From contig NZ_BONY01000018.1 of NCBI RefSeq assembly GCF_016862955.1, positions 62,001-126,000 on the forward strand: 64,000 nucleotides of DNA. The letters are read 5' to 3'. Source of the DNA: Rhizocola hellebori (GTDB taxonomy: Bacteria > Actinomycetota > Actinomycetes > Mycobacteriales > Micromonosporaceae). The notes beneath the pieces were generated by a model. It was given only the letters and a program-made list of their open reading frames with translations. It ran no database searches and was not told the origin of the DNA. Numbering within the stretch: position 1 is the stretch's first letter; each line of letters begins with the position of its first letter. Position numbers and translations under genes: made by a program. This document shows positions 36,042 to 45,911 of this stretch, in pieces.

Positions 36042-37036
36042 CTCACGCGTCCGTTGCCGGCGCTGCCATGCTCGGCCAGCGCGCGGGCCACCAGATAACC
36101 AATGTGGATTTCGTCCGGCGTGGTGACGCCGATCCTGTTATCGAACAAATGCGTGCAGCGCAACAGGACCGACGCCACCGAACGCCGTGCCGGGTCGAGC
36201 CGGCTCAGGTACCAGGCGTGCGGTGAACCAGCCGGCGAGATGTCGAACTTGTCACCGGCTGCTTCGAGCGCCTCGCGCAGCGCGCGAATCGAGACGATCC
36301 ACCGCGCCAAGGGATCGGCTTTCTCCACGACTCCGGCTATCCGCCAGGCTCGCGCGATCTCAGCCTGCACCTGCTCGCGGGCGCGCAGGTAGCTCTCATT
36401 CATCTGCGCCATGACATCCGGCGACACCCGCGCCGGGCCGACCGTGTCCTGAAAGCCCTGGTTGCCCGCCTCGGCGAAGGCGGCGCTCAGCTTGCCCAGA
36501 TCGGGTTCGTGGTCGGCCAGCGTCATCAGGTTGACCGACAACGCCAGCCCGCGCAGGATGCCTGCCGTGGGAGCGGATTCGAGCACCTCCAGCGCCAGTG
36601 CGCTGGACTCGACGAAGTGACGCTCGGCCGCTTCAAGGGTCTCGCCTTCGCCGTAGACGTCATGCTCCGGCAGGTAGGGCACAGCGCGCACGGTGCCCGG
36701 CGGCAGCAGCTCCTGCTCAAAATCGTCACGGCTCTCGGCCCGCGCCAGGTATACAGCTACCCGGCGGTATTCCTCCGCCGAAAGGGTGGCCGGCGTCATC
36801 GGCCAATCGGCGAGGGCTTCGCGCAGCGCGGTCATCACCGCCGCCTCCCCGCCGGGCATGGTGGCCGCCCGCACCCGTACATGAGGCCCGCCTTCCCAAT
36901 ATCGCAGGAAGAACCAGCGGCTCACCGTCTCCTCGGCGGTCAGCTTGCGCATCGCCGGGGCGATCACGCCTGTGATCAGGTGCCCGAGGTCGCCTGTCCC
37001 GTGCACATAGACGCTTGCCCAAGAGGAATCATTCAT
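36038..37036 (-). CDS. thiopeptide-type LanB C-terminal domain protein (pyridine synthase or elimination domain)
   Basis: The 332-aa protein is the second member of the same family: SVYVHGTGDLGHLITGVIAPAM at the N-terminus and RWFFLRYWEGGPHVRVRAA, again with G-P-H-x-R. Such short members next to a stand-alone glutamylation domain are typical of TclM/PbtD-like enzymes that join two dehydroalanines into a pyridine or dehydropiperidine core. It is coupled by ATGA to the glutamylation gene and by GTGA to the 34.9-kb paralogue. The assignment between the two paralogues is inference. Confidence 0.85.
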   Translation of the reverse strand: MNDSSWASVYVHGTGDLGHLITGVIAPAMRKLTAEETVSRWFFLRYWEGGPHVRVRAATMPGGEAAVMTALREALADWPMTPATLSAEEYRRVAVYLARAESRDDFEQELLPPGTVRAVPYLPEHDVYGEGETLEAAERHFVESSALALEVLESAPTAGILRGLALSVNLMTLADHEPDLGKLSAAFAEAGNQGFQDTVGPARVSPDVMAQMNESYLRAREQVQAEIARAWRIAGVVEKADPLARWIVSIRALREALEAAGDKFDISPAGSPHAWYLSRLDPARRSVASVLLRCTHLFDNRIGVTTPDEIHIGYLVARALAEHGSAGNGRVR

Positions 37037-39732
37037 GGCGTCGCCTCCCCGGCTTTGCCCGGCAGTTCGATGAGCAACTCGGTGATGTGCCGCCCATCGC
37101 CGTATCGCGGGGCCTGGTCGAGTGTGGGCAGGGCTTCGGTGAGCACGGCCAGCTCGCCGCCTTCGCCCACGGTCCGTTCGAAGAGCCGTACCAGGTGCCA
37201 GGCGGCCAGGTCGACGTACATCGGCTTGCGCGCCTTGGTCTGCGGCCCCCACTCCGGCTCGTCGGCCATAGGGTTGACCACCTTTACGTAGAAGCGTTCC
37301 GGCACCCCCTGATCGGTGAGCCAGTCGGCCAGCCGCAGCCAGTACGCGGCGTCGTGCTCGCCGCTGCGCCGGGCCGGGATCGCCCGCGCCGCAATGGCCC
37401 AGCACGCGCGGCTCAGCGTCACCCGCCCGGCGTCAAGGCGCGGCAGCGCCCTGACCGCCCCGTCGCGCGCCGGGTCCCCGTTGCGCGGGAAGAACAGCGG
37501 GATCGCCGAGTGCACCAGCTGGGCCGGCGGGCCGAAACAGGTCACCAGATGGTGTACCGGTCCGGGCAGCCACAGCTCGCCCATGAGCCCGGTGTGCACC
37601 GGCAGAACGCGGCGCCCGTCCTTTGCGGACTGCAGGTGCAGCAGCCCATCCTCGGGGTCGTAGCCGACCTGCAGGTCGCCGAGCGGGATTCGCGTGTCCG
37701 GGTCGCCGGACGGGTTGCTGAACGGCACATCCAGCTCGTGCCAGGTGCCTTGCGCGCGCAGGTTCAGGTTGCTGGCGAAAGTGCTGGAGCTTTCGGCCAT
37801 CAGCTGCCCGGCCGGGCCGTGTCGGTAAGGCCGCCAGGCGGGCGTGCCGCTGGCGCCTGCGGCTTCGAGCAGCCGCGCCACCCGGGTGGTGCCGCGGCCG
37901 TAGCCGGCGCCGATCATGTTGACCACCGCCGTCGCCGGGTCATCGCCGGTGAGCTGGAGGTAGCAGGCCAGAGAGCCGTCGTAGGTGGACCGATGGCCGG
38001 CCAGCCGCGCCAGCTCGTCCGGGTCGATACGTACCACACCGTCGGGTCCGGGCTGGGCGCCGCGCACAAGTTCGGTCGCCGCGGCCATCGCCTGCGCGTA
38101 TTGCGACGCGTAAGGAAGGCTGCTCCACGCTTCCCAGGACGCGGTGACCGGCCCGCCGGAGAGCATCCGCAGCGTCTCCCCGTCGACGTTGCCGCACACC
38201 GCAGCCCGGCCACCGGCCACGAGCCGGTTGATGTGCTGATAGAACAGCAGCCACGGTACCGGAGCGAGGTCTGGATAGGCGGCCACGAACACCTCGGCCA
38301 GGGCGCGCCGGATCGGAATGGTGCTGTCGAGCAGCGAGAGCATGCCGCGCAGGGCAGACAGGTCGTCGACGATCGGCTGCCACGCCTGCCTGGCACAGGC
38401 GACTGCCGGCCGGGTGAAGACCGCGTTCTCGTGGTAAAGGTTCTTACGTGGCAGCCGTTCCGTGTCGGTGCCCGCCACGGTCTGGTTCAGCTCCGCCAGC
38501 GCCGCGTAGATCCGGTGGTGCGCGGCGAGCCGGGTCGCCGGGTCGGTCGCGGATGGAAACGCAGCCAGCTCTCCGGCCACCAGGCCCAGTGTGTCCCGGA
38601 TGCCTTGCAGCGACGGCATCGCGGTCGTGTCGAGCCAGCCGAGCATGGCGTTGAGGTGGTCTGCTTCCTGGTCGGCTATGGGTGATTCCAGTTGCAGCAC
38701 ACCGACATCCACCAGGCGGCCGACGAACGCGGCCACCTCGGCGTCGCCCAACTGCGGGTCGATGCGGTGCAGGTGCGCGCACATGTCCGACACCGTCACC
38801 GGCTTGGCCGCGACCAGGTCGAGGCACTGGGCAAGAGCCGCGCCCCGGCCGATCGTGGTCAGCGGCGAACCGGTGCCCGCGCCCAGAAAACGTACCGATG
38901 CGCCGTCCTCGACCAGGCTGGGGTTGCGGCGAAGGCGCAGCCCCTCGGGATATCCCGGCGGCGAGGCCGTCCACCGAAGCTGTTGCACCGTAAGGTGGCT
39001 GAATCGCTGGGTGAGCCAGACATTGAGCTCCACCACGCTTCGCCAGTCCCAGTCGCCTGTCGCGCCGATCGGCGGGCCTGCTCCGGGTTCCCAGGCGCCC
39101 ATCCCGACCACGGTGAAAGTGCTGTAGGGGCTGGTTTTGGTGGCCACCCGGGTCAGATACTTCACCAGCCGAAGCAGCACCTGCCGATCGGGCACGATGT
39201 CGCCGGGCGCGTCGAGCCACTTGGCAAGCTCTTCAAGCAGCACCGGGCTTCCCTGCACGAGCCCGTAACGGAAGGCCGGTTGCTCGACCGCGACACGCAA
39301 CCGGCGCACGGCTTGCGTATGCTCGGCGGCGAACAGATCCGGCAAGGCTGCTAGCAGCTTGTCGCGTTCGGCCAGCTTCTCTTGCCACTGCTCGATTTGC
39401 TCGGGTAAGCCGTCAGGCAGCACGGCGCGGGTGGTGTCGTTCCAGAACCGCTCCTTCATCGGCCGGCACCCGTAAAGGGCCCGCCGTAAGGCGACCACGG
39501 TCGGTTTGAGCGTGGTCAGTTCTCCGATGACCGGATGCAATTGGCCGGCAAGCTTCTCGCCGGTGCCGGCCAGCCAGCGCTGCTTGGAGCGCAGCTCGCC
39601 GATCGAGGCCCAGCATCGCTCGAAGCGCAGCTGTTGCACCGTTTCGACCGGCAGCGCGGCGATGCGTACCACGTAGGGATCGCGGGCACGTTCGGCGGCT
39701 GGGCCGAGCGTGGCTGGGTTCGGGTGCGCCAT
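37033..39732 (-). CDS. LanB-type dehydratase, glutamylation domain (TclK-like)
   Basis: The 899-aa protein matches the lantibiotic dehydratase N-terminal domain, which uses glutamyl-tRNA to glutamylate Ser/Thr. Family marks include LRRALYGCRP near the start, then YLTRVATKTSPYSTFTVVG, where the R-x-x-x-K-x-S-P-Y-S-T-F motif is invariant, and a late C-terminal RFYVK. There is no attached elimination domain, as in split thiopeptide dehydratases; that activity comes from one of the two downstream genes. The start ATG touches the preceding SagB stop (TGATG). Together the three genes make the dehydroalanines required for pyridine formation. Confidence 0.92.
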   Translation of the reverse strand: MAHPNPATLGPAAERARDPYVVRIAALPVETVQQLRFERCWASIGELRSKQRWLAGTGEKLAGQLHPVIGELTTLKPTVVALRRALYGCRPMKERFWNDTTRAVLPDGLPEQIEQWQEKLAERDKLLAALPDLFAAEHTQAVRRLRVAVEQPAFRYGLVQGSPVLLEELAKWLDAPGDIVPDRQVLLRLVKYLTRVATKTSPYSTFTVVGMGAWEPGAGPPIGATGDWDWRSVVELNVWLTQRFSHLTVQQLRWTASPPGYPEGLRLRRNPSLVEDGASVRFLGAGTGSPLTTIGRGAALAQCLDLVAAKPVTVSDMCAHLHRIDPQLGDAEVAAFVGRLVDVGVLQLESPIADQEADHLNAMLGWLDTTAMPSLQGIRDTLGLVAGELAAFPSATDPATRLAAHHRIYAALAELNQTVAGTDTERLPRKNLYHENAVFTRPAVACARQAWQPIVDDLSALRGMLSLLDSTIPIRRALAEVFVAAYPDLAPVPWLLFYQHINRLVAGGRAAVCGNVDGETLRMLSGGPVTASWEAWSSLPYASQYAQAMAAATELVRGAQPGPDGVVRIDPDELARLAGHRSTYDGSLACYLQLTGDDPATAVVNMIGAGYGRGTTRVARLLEAAGASGTPAWRPYRHGPAGQLMAESSSTFASNLNLRAQGTWHELDVPFSNPSGDPDTRIPLGDLQVGYDPEDGLLHLQSAKDGRRVLPVHTGLMGELWLPGPVHHLVTCFGPPAQLVHSAIPLFFPRNGDPARDGAVRALPRLDAGRVTLSRACWAIAARAIPARRSGEHDAAYWLRLADWLTDQGVPERFYVKVVNPMADEPEWGPQTKARKPMYVDLAAWHLVRLFERTVGEGGELAVLTEALPTLDQAPRYGDGRHITELLIELPGKAGEATP

Positions 39733-41306
39733 CAGAACGCGATCTCCATCTCGTACTGGGCGGTCGTGGCCCGGTGCCCGATCGCGATCTGGAACATCGG
39801 CAGGTGGTCGGGATGTTCGATGCCCAGCATCCGTTGCACGGGCGCCACGAGGTAGCCGTTTAGCGGGCGGGCGGCCAGACCGGCGGCAGCAGCCAACACG
39901 CAGATCCGTTGTGCCATAAGGCCTGCGTCCTGGTTGAGGATGCGGTAGCCGCGGTTGCCCAGGTGCGCCGAATGGGTCTGGTCGCCGACCACGAAGGCAA
40001 CGAGGTTGGTCCGGCGGTAGTCGGTGATCGGAGGGCCTAGAGTCGCCACTGTTTCTGCATCTAAGGGCTTTTCTCGGGTACCGGCCACGAGCTGGAGGCG
40101 ACCGTCATCAGTGCACCGGTAGACGCCGGGCGCCACTCCGGCGACGTCTTGAACGACGAGCACGGTGTAGCAGTGTGGTCCGATGCCGATGTCGCTGGCA
40201 TAGCGCCGCCCGACATAGCGGGCCAACCGGGCCACCGTGTCGGCCGGTGCGCTTCGCGCCAGCGGGCAGAACAGGGTGCCGCCGGAGTGCCTGTCGCGCA
40301 AGGCAACCGCGAGGTCAACGGGCGCGATTTCGACCTTGCTGAGGTTCAGCTCGTTCCCTGCCGGGCCCGGCGGCGGCCCGGCCGGCAGCGGCTCGGCGAA
40401 ATCGCCGACGCTGCGAAGAACCGAGGCTTCGGCGAGCTCGTAGACGCTGGAGGCCAGCGAGAGGTCCTTGACGACGTCGAGGAAGGCCGGGGTGATGGGC
40501 GGCACCGACTTGAGCACGGCCGAGGCGGCGTGTGATTGCGCGCGCGGTCGGGGCTGCGCCGGGGCGCCGGCTTCATCGGGGTAGAGCACGATCGCGGCGA
40601 CGGTGCGCTCCTCGTCGGAAGGCAGCCCGAGCAGCCGGTCGAGCACCTCGTCGAGGAACTGGTAGTGCACGTGGCCACGGAGCCCGAGCACCTGGCCGAC
40701 CAGCAGCAGGTTCCCAGCGACCATGCCCGCCTCCTGGCTGCACAGCCGGTGGGCGTAGTGGCGGTAGCGGAAAGCGGTCTTCCAGAAGTGCGAGGTGATG
40801 AAGAGGACCCCGGCCGCGCCTGACAGATCAGACCCCAGCGCGGCGCAGACCGTCTCCGCGGACACGTTGGCGCGCAGCTCGACCAGGCTGTGATGCAGCT
40901 GGTCGTAATGCGAGCAGCTGCCCGAATCCGGGCGCCACAGGTAAAGCTCGGTGGGGTAGAAGCAGCGTGCCGAAGGCACGAAGCGGTGGTGCGGCCATCC
41001 TCCGATCGCGCCGACATCGGTGCGCGAGTAGCCGTACCCGTGATAGAGCAGTAAACCCAGCCGTTCCTCGTCCAGCGGCCCACTCGGCGCGGGCTCGGAT
41101 GCGCCGAACCCGAAGGCTTTCGCCAAGTCGCCAAGCCGAGCCGCGCTTCGCTGCGGAAGCCTTTGCCGCGGCAGGCCCCGATAGGCCTTGAACTTGCGCG
41201 GCTCGTCGGGGCCGCCTTCCGAGCCGACGCCGCGGGCCAGCACACTGACCGAGTCCCGGAACGTGTCGTGCCAATACCGGTCGGCCACCGAAGTGTCGCG
41301 TTGCAC
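39732..41306 (-). CDS. SagB-type dehydrogenase 2
   Basis: The product is about 524 aa and again a tandem nitroreductase. Visible are KFKAYRGLPR at the N-terminus, RFVPSARCFYPTELYL (FMN site) and, in the second half, RNRGYRILNQDAGLMAQRICVLAAAAGLAARPL. It differs clearly from the copy at 33.4 kb, so the pair is not a recent duplication. It sits between the YcaO and the glutamylation genes, the usual place for the thiazole-forming oxidase (TclN-like). Start: GTG 41306 has GGAGG six bases upstream; GTG 41324 overlaps the YcaO stop (GTGA) but lacks a ribosome-binding site. Confidence 0.87.
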   Translation of the reverse strand: MQRDTSVADRYWHDTFRDSVSVLARGVGSEGGPDEPRKFKAYRGLPRQRLPQRSAARLGDLAKAFGFGASEPAPSGPLDEERLGLLLYHGYGYSRTDVGAIGGWPHHRFVPSARCFYPTELYLWRPDSGSCSHYDQLHHSLVELRANVSAETVCAALGSDLSGAAGVLFITSHFWKTAFRYRHYAHRLCSQEAGMVAGNLLLVGQVLGLRGHVHYQFLDEVLDRLLGLPSDEERTVAAIVLYPDEAGAPAQPRPRAQSHAASAVLKSVPPITPAFLDVVKDLSLASSVYELAEASVLRSVGDFAEPLPAGPPPGPAGNELNLSKVEIAPVDLAVALRDRHSGGTLFCPLARSAPADTVARLARYVGRRYASDIGIGPHCYTVLVVQDVAGVAPGVYRCTDDGRLQLVAGTREKPLDAETVATLGPPITDYRRTNLVAFVVGDQTHSAHLGNRGYRILNQDAGLMAQRICVLAAAAGLAARPLNGYLVAPVQRMLGIEHPDHLPMFQIAIGHRATTAQYEMEIAF

Positions 41307-41320
41307 GTCGATCCTCCGCT

Positions 41321-43294
41321 TCACGGAAAGGGATGGGGATGCGGGTTGAGCTCGTCAGCGCGAAGTGGACGGTCGTAGTAGCCGAGCTCGTGCGGCACGG
41401 TGAGTAGCCGCGGCAAGCCGTCGACGCGGCGGTAGCGGTGGCCGAAGGTCATCGGCAACAGCCCCGGAATGAGCACCTTGACGCAGCGGAAGCCGCCCGC
41501 GGTGTGCTCGGCCGTGGTCTGGTCCACCACCACCACATCCAGACCACGTCCCAGGTACCTGTCCAGCGTCGCGGTCAGGTCATCGCGCAAGTCGTCGGCG
41601 CGGGTACGGAACGCGCCCCCGAACGACTCCTCGATCGGCACCACACGGTCGCTTTCGAACAGGAACCCGAACCGGTCGAACGCAGCCGGATGCGAGTAGA
41701 GCACGGTGTGGTCGTGCATGCTGCGCACCTGATCCGGGTCGGCGACCATCTGCCGCGCCCGGTCAACATCCTCGGCATAGGAGCCCTGCCGCCACTGCAG
41801 AATCGGCGCGAGTTCGAGCAGCGCGCCTGCGACGGCCTTCTCCGGCACGAGGCCTGCCCCCGCCGCGCAGACCGTCTTGAGGCGGCTCTCGTCGTCACCC
41901 GGCGCCACGGCCATCGCCCACACGCTCGGGATGCCTTGTTCGGTGGTGGTGTCGAAGACGTGGATGTCGCATACGGTCTCGCTTTTGAGTCGCGCCGCCA
42001 TCAGCGGGATGGTGCGGTCGCGGGCGGAGTTGAGGTCGAGACGGCGCACGGGCAGTTTCGCGTACCAGGTCATGAGGAAGGCGTCGCGTTCGGCGAGTTC
42101 CAGCATGCCGTGCAGGATCGCCTCTTCCAGGCAGCTGCCCAGCGCGCACCCGTTGGAGATCTCGTAGACAAACGGCCGGAAGTCGTTGCTGGCCAGATGA
42201 AGCCGGTAGTAGGCGCAGCTTTCCGGTACCAGCACCGGGCCGCCGCGGGCGAACGAGTGCCCCCACACCCATCGCATCCGCAGATCCTCGGTGTAGCGCT
42301 CGTAGCCGAAGCCCGGCAACGCGTGCCGGTCCTCGGGATACAGCCCGAGAGTGCCCGGGTCCAGCGCTTGCTCGGCCAGCTCCCGGTAGCTGCCCTCGAC
42401 GACGGTGCGGCGCCCGCCGGGCCGCACGCCGCCATATCGCTCGACGGCTTCGGCGATCGCGGTCAGCCGGGCTGTCCGGTAGTCCAGCTCTCTTCCCGAG
42501 CCACTTTCGGTCTGCGGCGGGTTGCCCGGCAAACCAATGGGCGCCATCATCGTCGGATAGATCTCCAGCGTGGTGCGCTGCAACGCTCGAATGAGCCCAT
42601 GCTCGGCGTCGACATACGTGCGCAGGAGATCGTCCATTCCTGCTGACAGGTCCCGGACCCGATAGCGTTCCGGCCCTAGCTTGGGGGCGGGCTGAAGCGT
42701 AATTCGCGCCGCGTCCGGGCTGTCGTCGGCCAGACCGCCGCAGGTGGGGCAGTGCGGGTCGGGCAGGAACCGGTGCGAGCTGACGGTCATCGTGTTCAGC
42801 CGCAGCCGCACCGTGCCCAGGCGCAACCTGCCGGCCGCGACGCCGGTGACCTCGGTGCTGGTCAGCCGAGCTGCCACGGTGACGCCGAAGCTGGTCAGGG
42901 CCGGGTCGGGGGCGTGGTAACGGTCGGGGAACCGCTGCCGGGCGTCGGCGTGCAGTTGCGCGTCGGGCCGGGCCCGCGACCGCCGCACTTCGACGCAATC
43001 GGTGCAGCCTGCCACGCCCGGGGTCACCGTGGGTCCGATCACGACGGTGCCCAGCTCCACCCGTACCGGGGTCCAGGAAACGTTACCCGGCAACGCAGGC
43101 GCGTGCCCATTGCTGAACTGTTCCGGCCCATCGGCCACGATCACGACCGCGGGCGGCTTTTCACTCGCGGAAAATTTGGCGATCGACGTGACATCGTCCA
43201 CTATGGACACGTTTGCGGCGATGCCCAGCTCGGCGGCGATAGCGGCACCCAGCCGGCCCTTCCCGACGACTACGAAATCGGGAGCGCTGCTCAT
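41321..43294 (-). CDS. E1-like/YcaO fusion azoline cyclodehydratase
   Basis: The 657-aa protein starts with a Rossmann-like E1 remnant (VVVGKGRLGAAIAAELG) and a four-Cys zinc site (GCTDC and HCPTC). The YcaO domain follows with ATP motifs TAIAEAVERYGG and LELAERDAF. The C-terminus ends in PHPHPFP, the PxPxP signature of azoline-forming YcaO enzymes. It would convert the many Cys of the precursors to thiazolines with ATP, assisted by the Ocin-ThiF-like partner encoded immediately upstream (four-base overlap). It corresponds to TclJ-type enzymes and is the main cyclodehydratase of the cluster. Confidence 0.93.
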   Translation of the reverse strand: MSSAPDFVVVGKGRLGAAIAAELGIAANVSIVDDVTSIAKFSASEKPPAVVIVADGPEQFSNGHAPALPGNVSWTPVRVELGTVVIGPTVTPGVAGCTDCVEVRRSRARPDAQLHADARQRFPDRYHAPDPALTSFGVTVAARLTSTEVTGVAAGRLRLGTVRLRLNTMTVSSHRFLPDPHCPTCGGLADDSPDAARITLQPAPKLGPERYRVRDLSAGMDDLLRTYVDAEHGLIRALQRTTLEIYPTMMAPIGLPGNPPQTESGSGRELDYRTARLTAIAEAVERYGGVRPGGRRTVVEGSYRELAEQALDPGTLGLYPEDRHALPGFGYERYTEDLRMRWVWGHSFARGGPVLVPESCAYYRLHLASNDFRPFVYEISNGCALGSCLEEAILHGMLELAERDAFLMTWYAKLPVRRLDLNSARDRTIPLMAARLKSETVCDIHVFDTTTEQGIPSVWAMAVAPGDDESRLKTVCAAGAGLVPEKAVAGALLELAPILQWRQGSYAEDVDRARQMVADPDQVRSMHDHTVLYSHPAAFDRFGFLFESDRVVPIEESFGGAFRTRADDLRDDLTATLDRYLGRGLDVVVVDQTTAEHTAGGFRCVKVLIPGLLPMTFGHRYRRVDGLPRLLTVPHELGYYDRPLRADELNPHPHPFP

Positions 43295-45330
43295 CGGACG
43301 ACGACCTGTACGACGGCCGGCAGCACGGCGGTGACCACCGGGTCGTGTCCTACCGCCACGGCGTGCACCCGGTGCCCTTGCGCGGCAAGCGTGGAAACCA
43401 GCTCCGGCCAGCCGAGACGGGCCACGGCAGCATCCGGCGCTGCGACGGACTCCCCGCGCAGCCTGGCGGGCAGTTCCGGGGCCGCGGGCGGTGCCAGACG
43501 CGGCCGGCCGGATTCGGCGGCCTGATAGTAAAGCAGGGCTTGCACCAGGCCGGCCTTGATCGCCTCGACGTGATCTGAGCCTGCCGTGTAGCCAATCGTG
43601 GCTTCACCGTCGCACCAGGCGAGCGCTGGCACTCCATGAACGGCGGTGAGGTCGTAGCAACGCAACCCGGGAAGCGCGGTGCGGGTCGCGTCAAGGTAGA
43701 GCGCGGTCGAGCCGGTCAGCTCGGCGGCGTCGAGCGGCAACTGCGGGAACGGCTCGCGGGCACGGTCAACGGCACCGGCCGCCAGCGCGGCGCAGTGGTC
43801 GAGTAGCGCCATGCGCAGCGCCTCGTCCCCGCCGAGCGCGGCCGCCAGCCCCACTGGCCGCATGAAGGTCTCCGCCGGGCCAGGCTTGGCCAGGGCCGGA
43901 TAGGCCAGCTCGGCGTCGATGGCTTCCCAAGCGCCCGAGGCGAGATCGCGGGCGAACACACGGTCCGGCCCGTCACCGCGGCGCAGCCGCCGCCGGTCGA
44001 CTGCCAGCGTCGCGTACAGCTCGAAGGCGCGCAGCGCCGCCTGATGCCGGGCGGCGGCGAAGCTGTCGCCGAGGCCTACCGCGCCCGGGTGCCCGTCGCG
44101 AGTGTCGAGCAACCCGAACGGGTCGGCGACAGTGACCTCGGCCAAATGGAGCGGAAGCTGCGGCAGATCGCTCTCGTCGAGCGTGCGCATCGGGCCTAAC
44201 CTGGCGTCGAAAAGCTCAGCCGCGGCACGGGAGAATGCGGCCGGTTCATGAGCGGGCCGGGAGAGCAAGTCGGCAAAGCGTCGCGCCGTTTCGTCTTGCG
44301 ACTCTGGACTGGCCGGGCCCGCTCCCGGATGCGGCAAGAACCTGTGCTCGGTGGTGTCCAGCGTCTCCAGATCGACCACGCTCACCGTCTCGGCGGGCAG
44401 GCCGCCGCGCGCGCCGGAAACCCCGGTCACATATTGGAAGGCGAGGAACGCCACCCGGTTGCCCACGATCGAGGCGGTCGGCCCGGCCAGGAAAGGGCTT
44501 TCCGGCACTGCAGTCTCGGGGAAAAGGTCGGCGTCGGCGGGCCGAGGGCGGTTGGACCTGGCGCGCAGCCACGCTGACTCCCAGCCCGCACCGACGCTGC
44601 CGCCGATAGGCCCGGTCCACGCTTCGTCATCCACGACGATGCCTTGCAGGAGGGGACGTCCATGCTCACGGCAGAGCCGATCGAGGTCGCGGGCGCGGGC
44701 GAGCACCGGCCGATCGCTGACATGCAGCAGCAGGTCCGCACCCGCCACGGCGTCGCTCAGCTCTCCCGCCGAATCGGAGAACGACCGCAGGTGTAGGCGC
44801 TGCGCGGGGTCGCTCTCGCGGGAGTCGGCCAGGTACCTGTCGAGAAGGTCAGTGTCTGTTGGGCAGTCGCCGGCGACCAGCACGGTCAGCTCGAGCACTC
44901 CGGCGCGCAAGCAGGCGTGGGCCAGCGCGTGCAGGCTCAACCCGGCGCCCAGACAGGTGATCCGCGTGGTGCGGAAGTCGTGGAAGCGGCGCGCCGCAGA
45001 GCTGAGATGATGGTCGATGTACGCGATTTCCGCGCCGTAGCGGGCCATTTCGGCAGCGCTCAGCGGATTCGGGTCGTCGTCTTGGACATCCTTGACCAGG
45101 CCGGCGTCGTGAAGCGCGGTGACCATGGTGAGCACCATGTCCCGCTTGCCTTCGGGCAGGCCGCCGACCAGCTCGTCAAGCTCGATCGAGCCGTCGAGGT
45201 AGGGCGCGAGCCGGTCCATCAGCGGCAGCGCGCTGCGGCCACGGACGGTCAGCGGATCGCCGGGGTGGATGAACGCCAGCGCGTCGCCCTGTGGAACCCA
45301 GTAGACGTCCGGCTTGAGCTTCGGTTTCAT
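43291..45330 (-). CDS. Ocin-ThiF-like leader-binding partner protein
   Basis: The 679-aa protein has an N-terminal winged-helix RRE-like domain (VYWVPQGDALAFI, PLMDRLAPYLDG, VLTMVTALHDAGLV) and a degenerate E1/ThiF Rossmann domain (RITCLGAGLSLHALAHACLRAGV), then a long C-terminal region. It fits the ocin_ThiF_like maturation proteins (TclI type) that bind the leader peptide and present the core to the YcaO enzyme. It is the first modification gene after the precursor array, separated from it by 165 bp that contain a small GGCCGG/CCGGCC hairpin (45403-45425), perhaps an attenuator giving more precursor than enzyme. Confidence 0.88.
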   Translation of the reverse strand: MKPKLKPDVYWVPQGDALAFIHPGDPLTVRGRSALPLMDRLAPYLDGSIELDELVGGLPEGKRDMVLTMVTALHDAGLVKDVQDDDPNPLSAAEMARYGAEIAYIDHHLSSAARRFHDFRTTRITCLGAGLSLHALAHACLRAGVLELTVLVAGDCPTDTDLLDRYLADSRESDPAQRLHLRSFSDSAGELSDAVAGADLLLHVSDRPVLARARDLDRLCREHGRPLLQGIVVDDEAWTGPIGGSVGAGWESAWLRARSNRPRPADADLFPETAVPESPFLAGPTASIVGNRVAFLAFQYVTGVSGARGGLPAETVSVVDLETLDTTEHRFLPHPGAGPASPESQDETARRFADLLSRPAHEPAAFSRAAAELFDARLGPMRTLDESDLPQLPLHLAEVTVADPFGLLDTRDGHPGAVGLGDSFAAARHQAALRAFELYATLAVDRRRLRRGDGPDRVFARDLASGAWEAIDAELAYPALAKPGPAETFMRPVGLAAALGGDEALRMALLDHCAALAAGAVDRAREPFPQLPLDAAELTGSTALYLDATRTALPGLRCYDLTAVHGVPALAWCDGEATIGYTAGSDHVEAIKAGLVQALLYYQAAESGRPRLAPPAAPELPARLRGESVAAPDAAVARLGWPELVSTLAAQGHRVHAVAVGHDPVVTAVLPAVVQVVVR

Positions 45331-45495
45331 CGGGGCCGTCCTCTTGTGTCGAGCTATGAGCCAATTGCGCGCACGACGGCCACGATGCTTGGCGTCCCAG
45401 GGGGCCGGTCCTTCTCGATCCGGCCGGGACGAGCGCGCGGTACACCGACTTGCGCGAGGAATGTGTTGGTTGCGGTGATGCCTATCGGGTGCGGC

Positions 45496-45690
45496 TCAGC
45501 TGCAGCAGCAGCAACAGCAGGCAATACAGCAGCTGCAGCAACTGCACGGAGGGCCGAACGAAGCCGCCGTTTCGGTGGCGCCGTGGCCGAGGTCGAGCGC
45601 GTCCAGGGACGGGCCGACGATGCCGGCGGTGTGTAGTGGTTCGACGCCCAGATCGTGCAGATCGAGGGCGAGGCGTTCAGCAGCGGACAT
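45496..45690 (-). CDS. thiopeptide precursor P1, 64 aa
   Basis: ATG 45690 has GGAGG six bases upstream. The leader (about 43 aa) carries LALDLHDLGVE and ends GHGATETAA. The core starts at Ser44: SFGPPCSCCSCC, then Ile-Ala, six Cys and a final Ser64. Ser44 and Ser53 are ten positions apart, the same spacing as Ser1 and Ser10 in micrococcin-type 26-membered thiopeptides, so this precursor is the most conventional for pyridine formation. Its LESL motif is replaced by LDAL. It is the last of five tandem precursor genes, 17 bp after P2. Confidence 0.92.
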   Translation of the reverse strand: MSAAERLALDLHDLGVEPLHTAGIVGPSLDALDLGHGATETAASFGPPCSCCSCCIACCCCCCS

Positions 45691-45707
45691 GCGGATCCTC
45701 CAAGGGT

Positions 45708-45881
45708 TTAGCTGCAGCAGCAGCAACAGCAGACAACGCAGCAGCTGCAGACCGAACACGAGGCGGCCATCTCGGCCATCGCGTGTCCACCGACGAGGGA
45801 CTCCAGCGTCACCGACGGCGACTGACTGGCGATCTCGAGCACCTCTGTGTCCAGATCGGACAAACTAAGGGAGAGATTCAT
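45708..45881 (-). CDS. thiopeptide precursor P2, 57 aa
   Basis: ATG 45881 follows GGAGGT ten bases upstream. The leader has LSLSDLDTEVLEIA, TLESLVGGHAMAEMAA, very close to known thiopeptide leaders. The core is SCSVCSCCVVCCCCCCS: Ser41, Ser43, Ser46 and Ser57 with ten Cys. The conserved C-S-C-C is at 45-48. If Ser41 and Ser46 formed the pyridine, the ring would have only six residues, so other pairings must be considered. Confidence 0.92.
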   Translation of the reverse strand: MNLSLSLSDLDTEVLEIASQSPSVTLESLVGGHAMAEMAASCSVCSCCVVCCCCCCS

Positions 45882-45911
45882 TTTTTCTGGTACCTCCGTA
45901 CGCGCTGGCGG

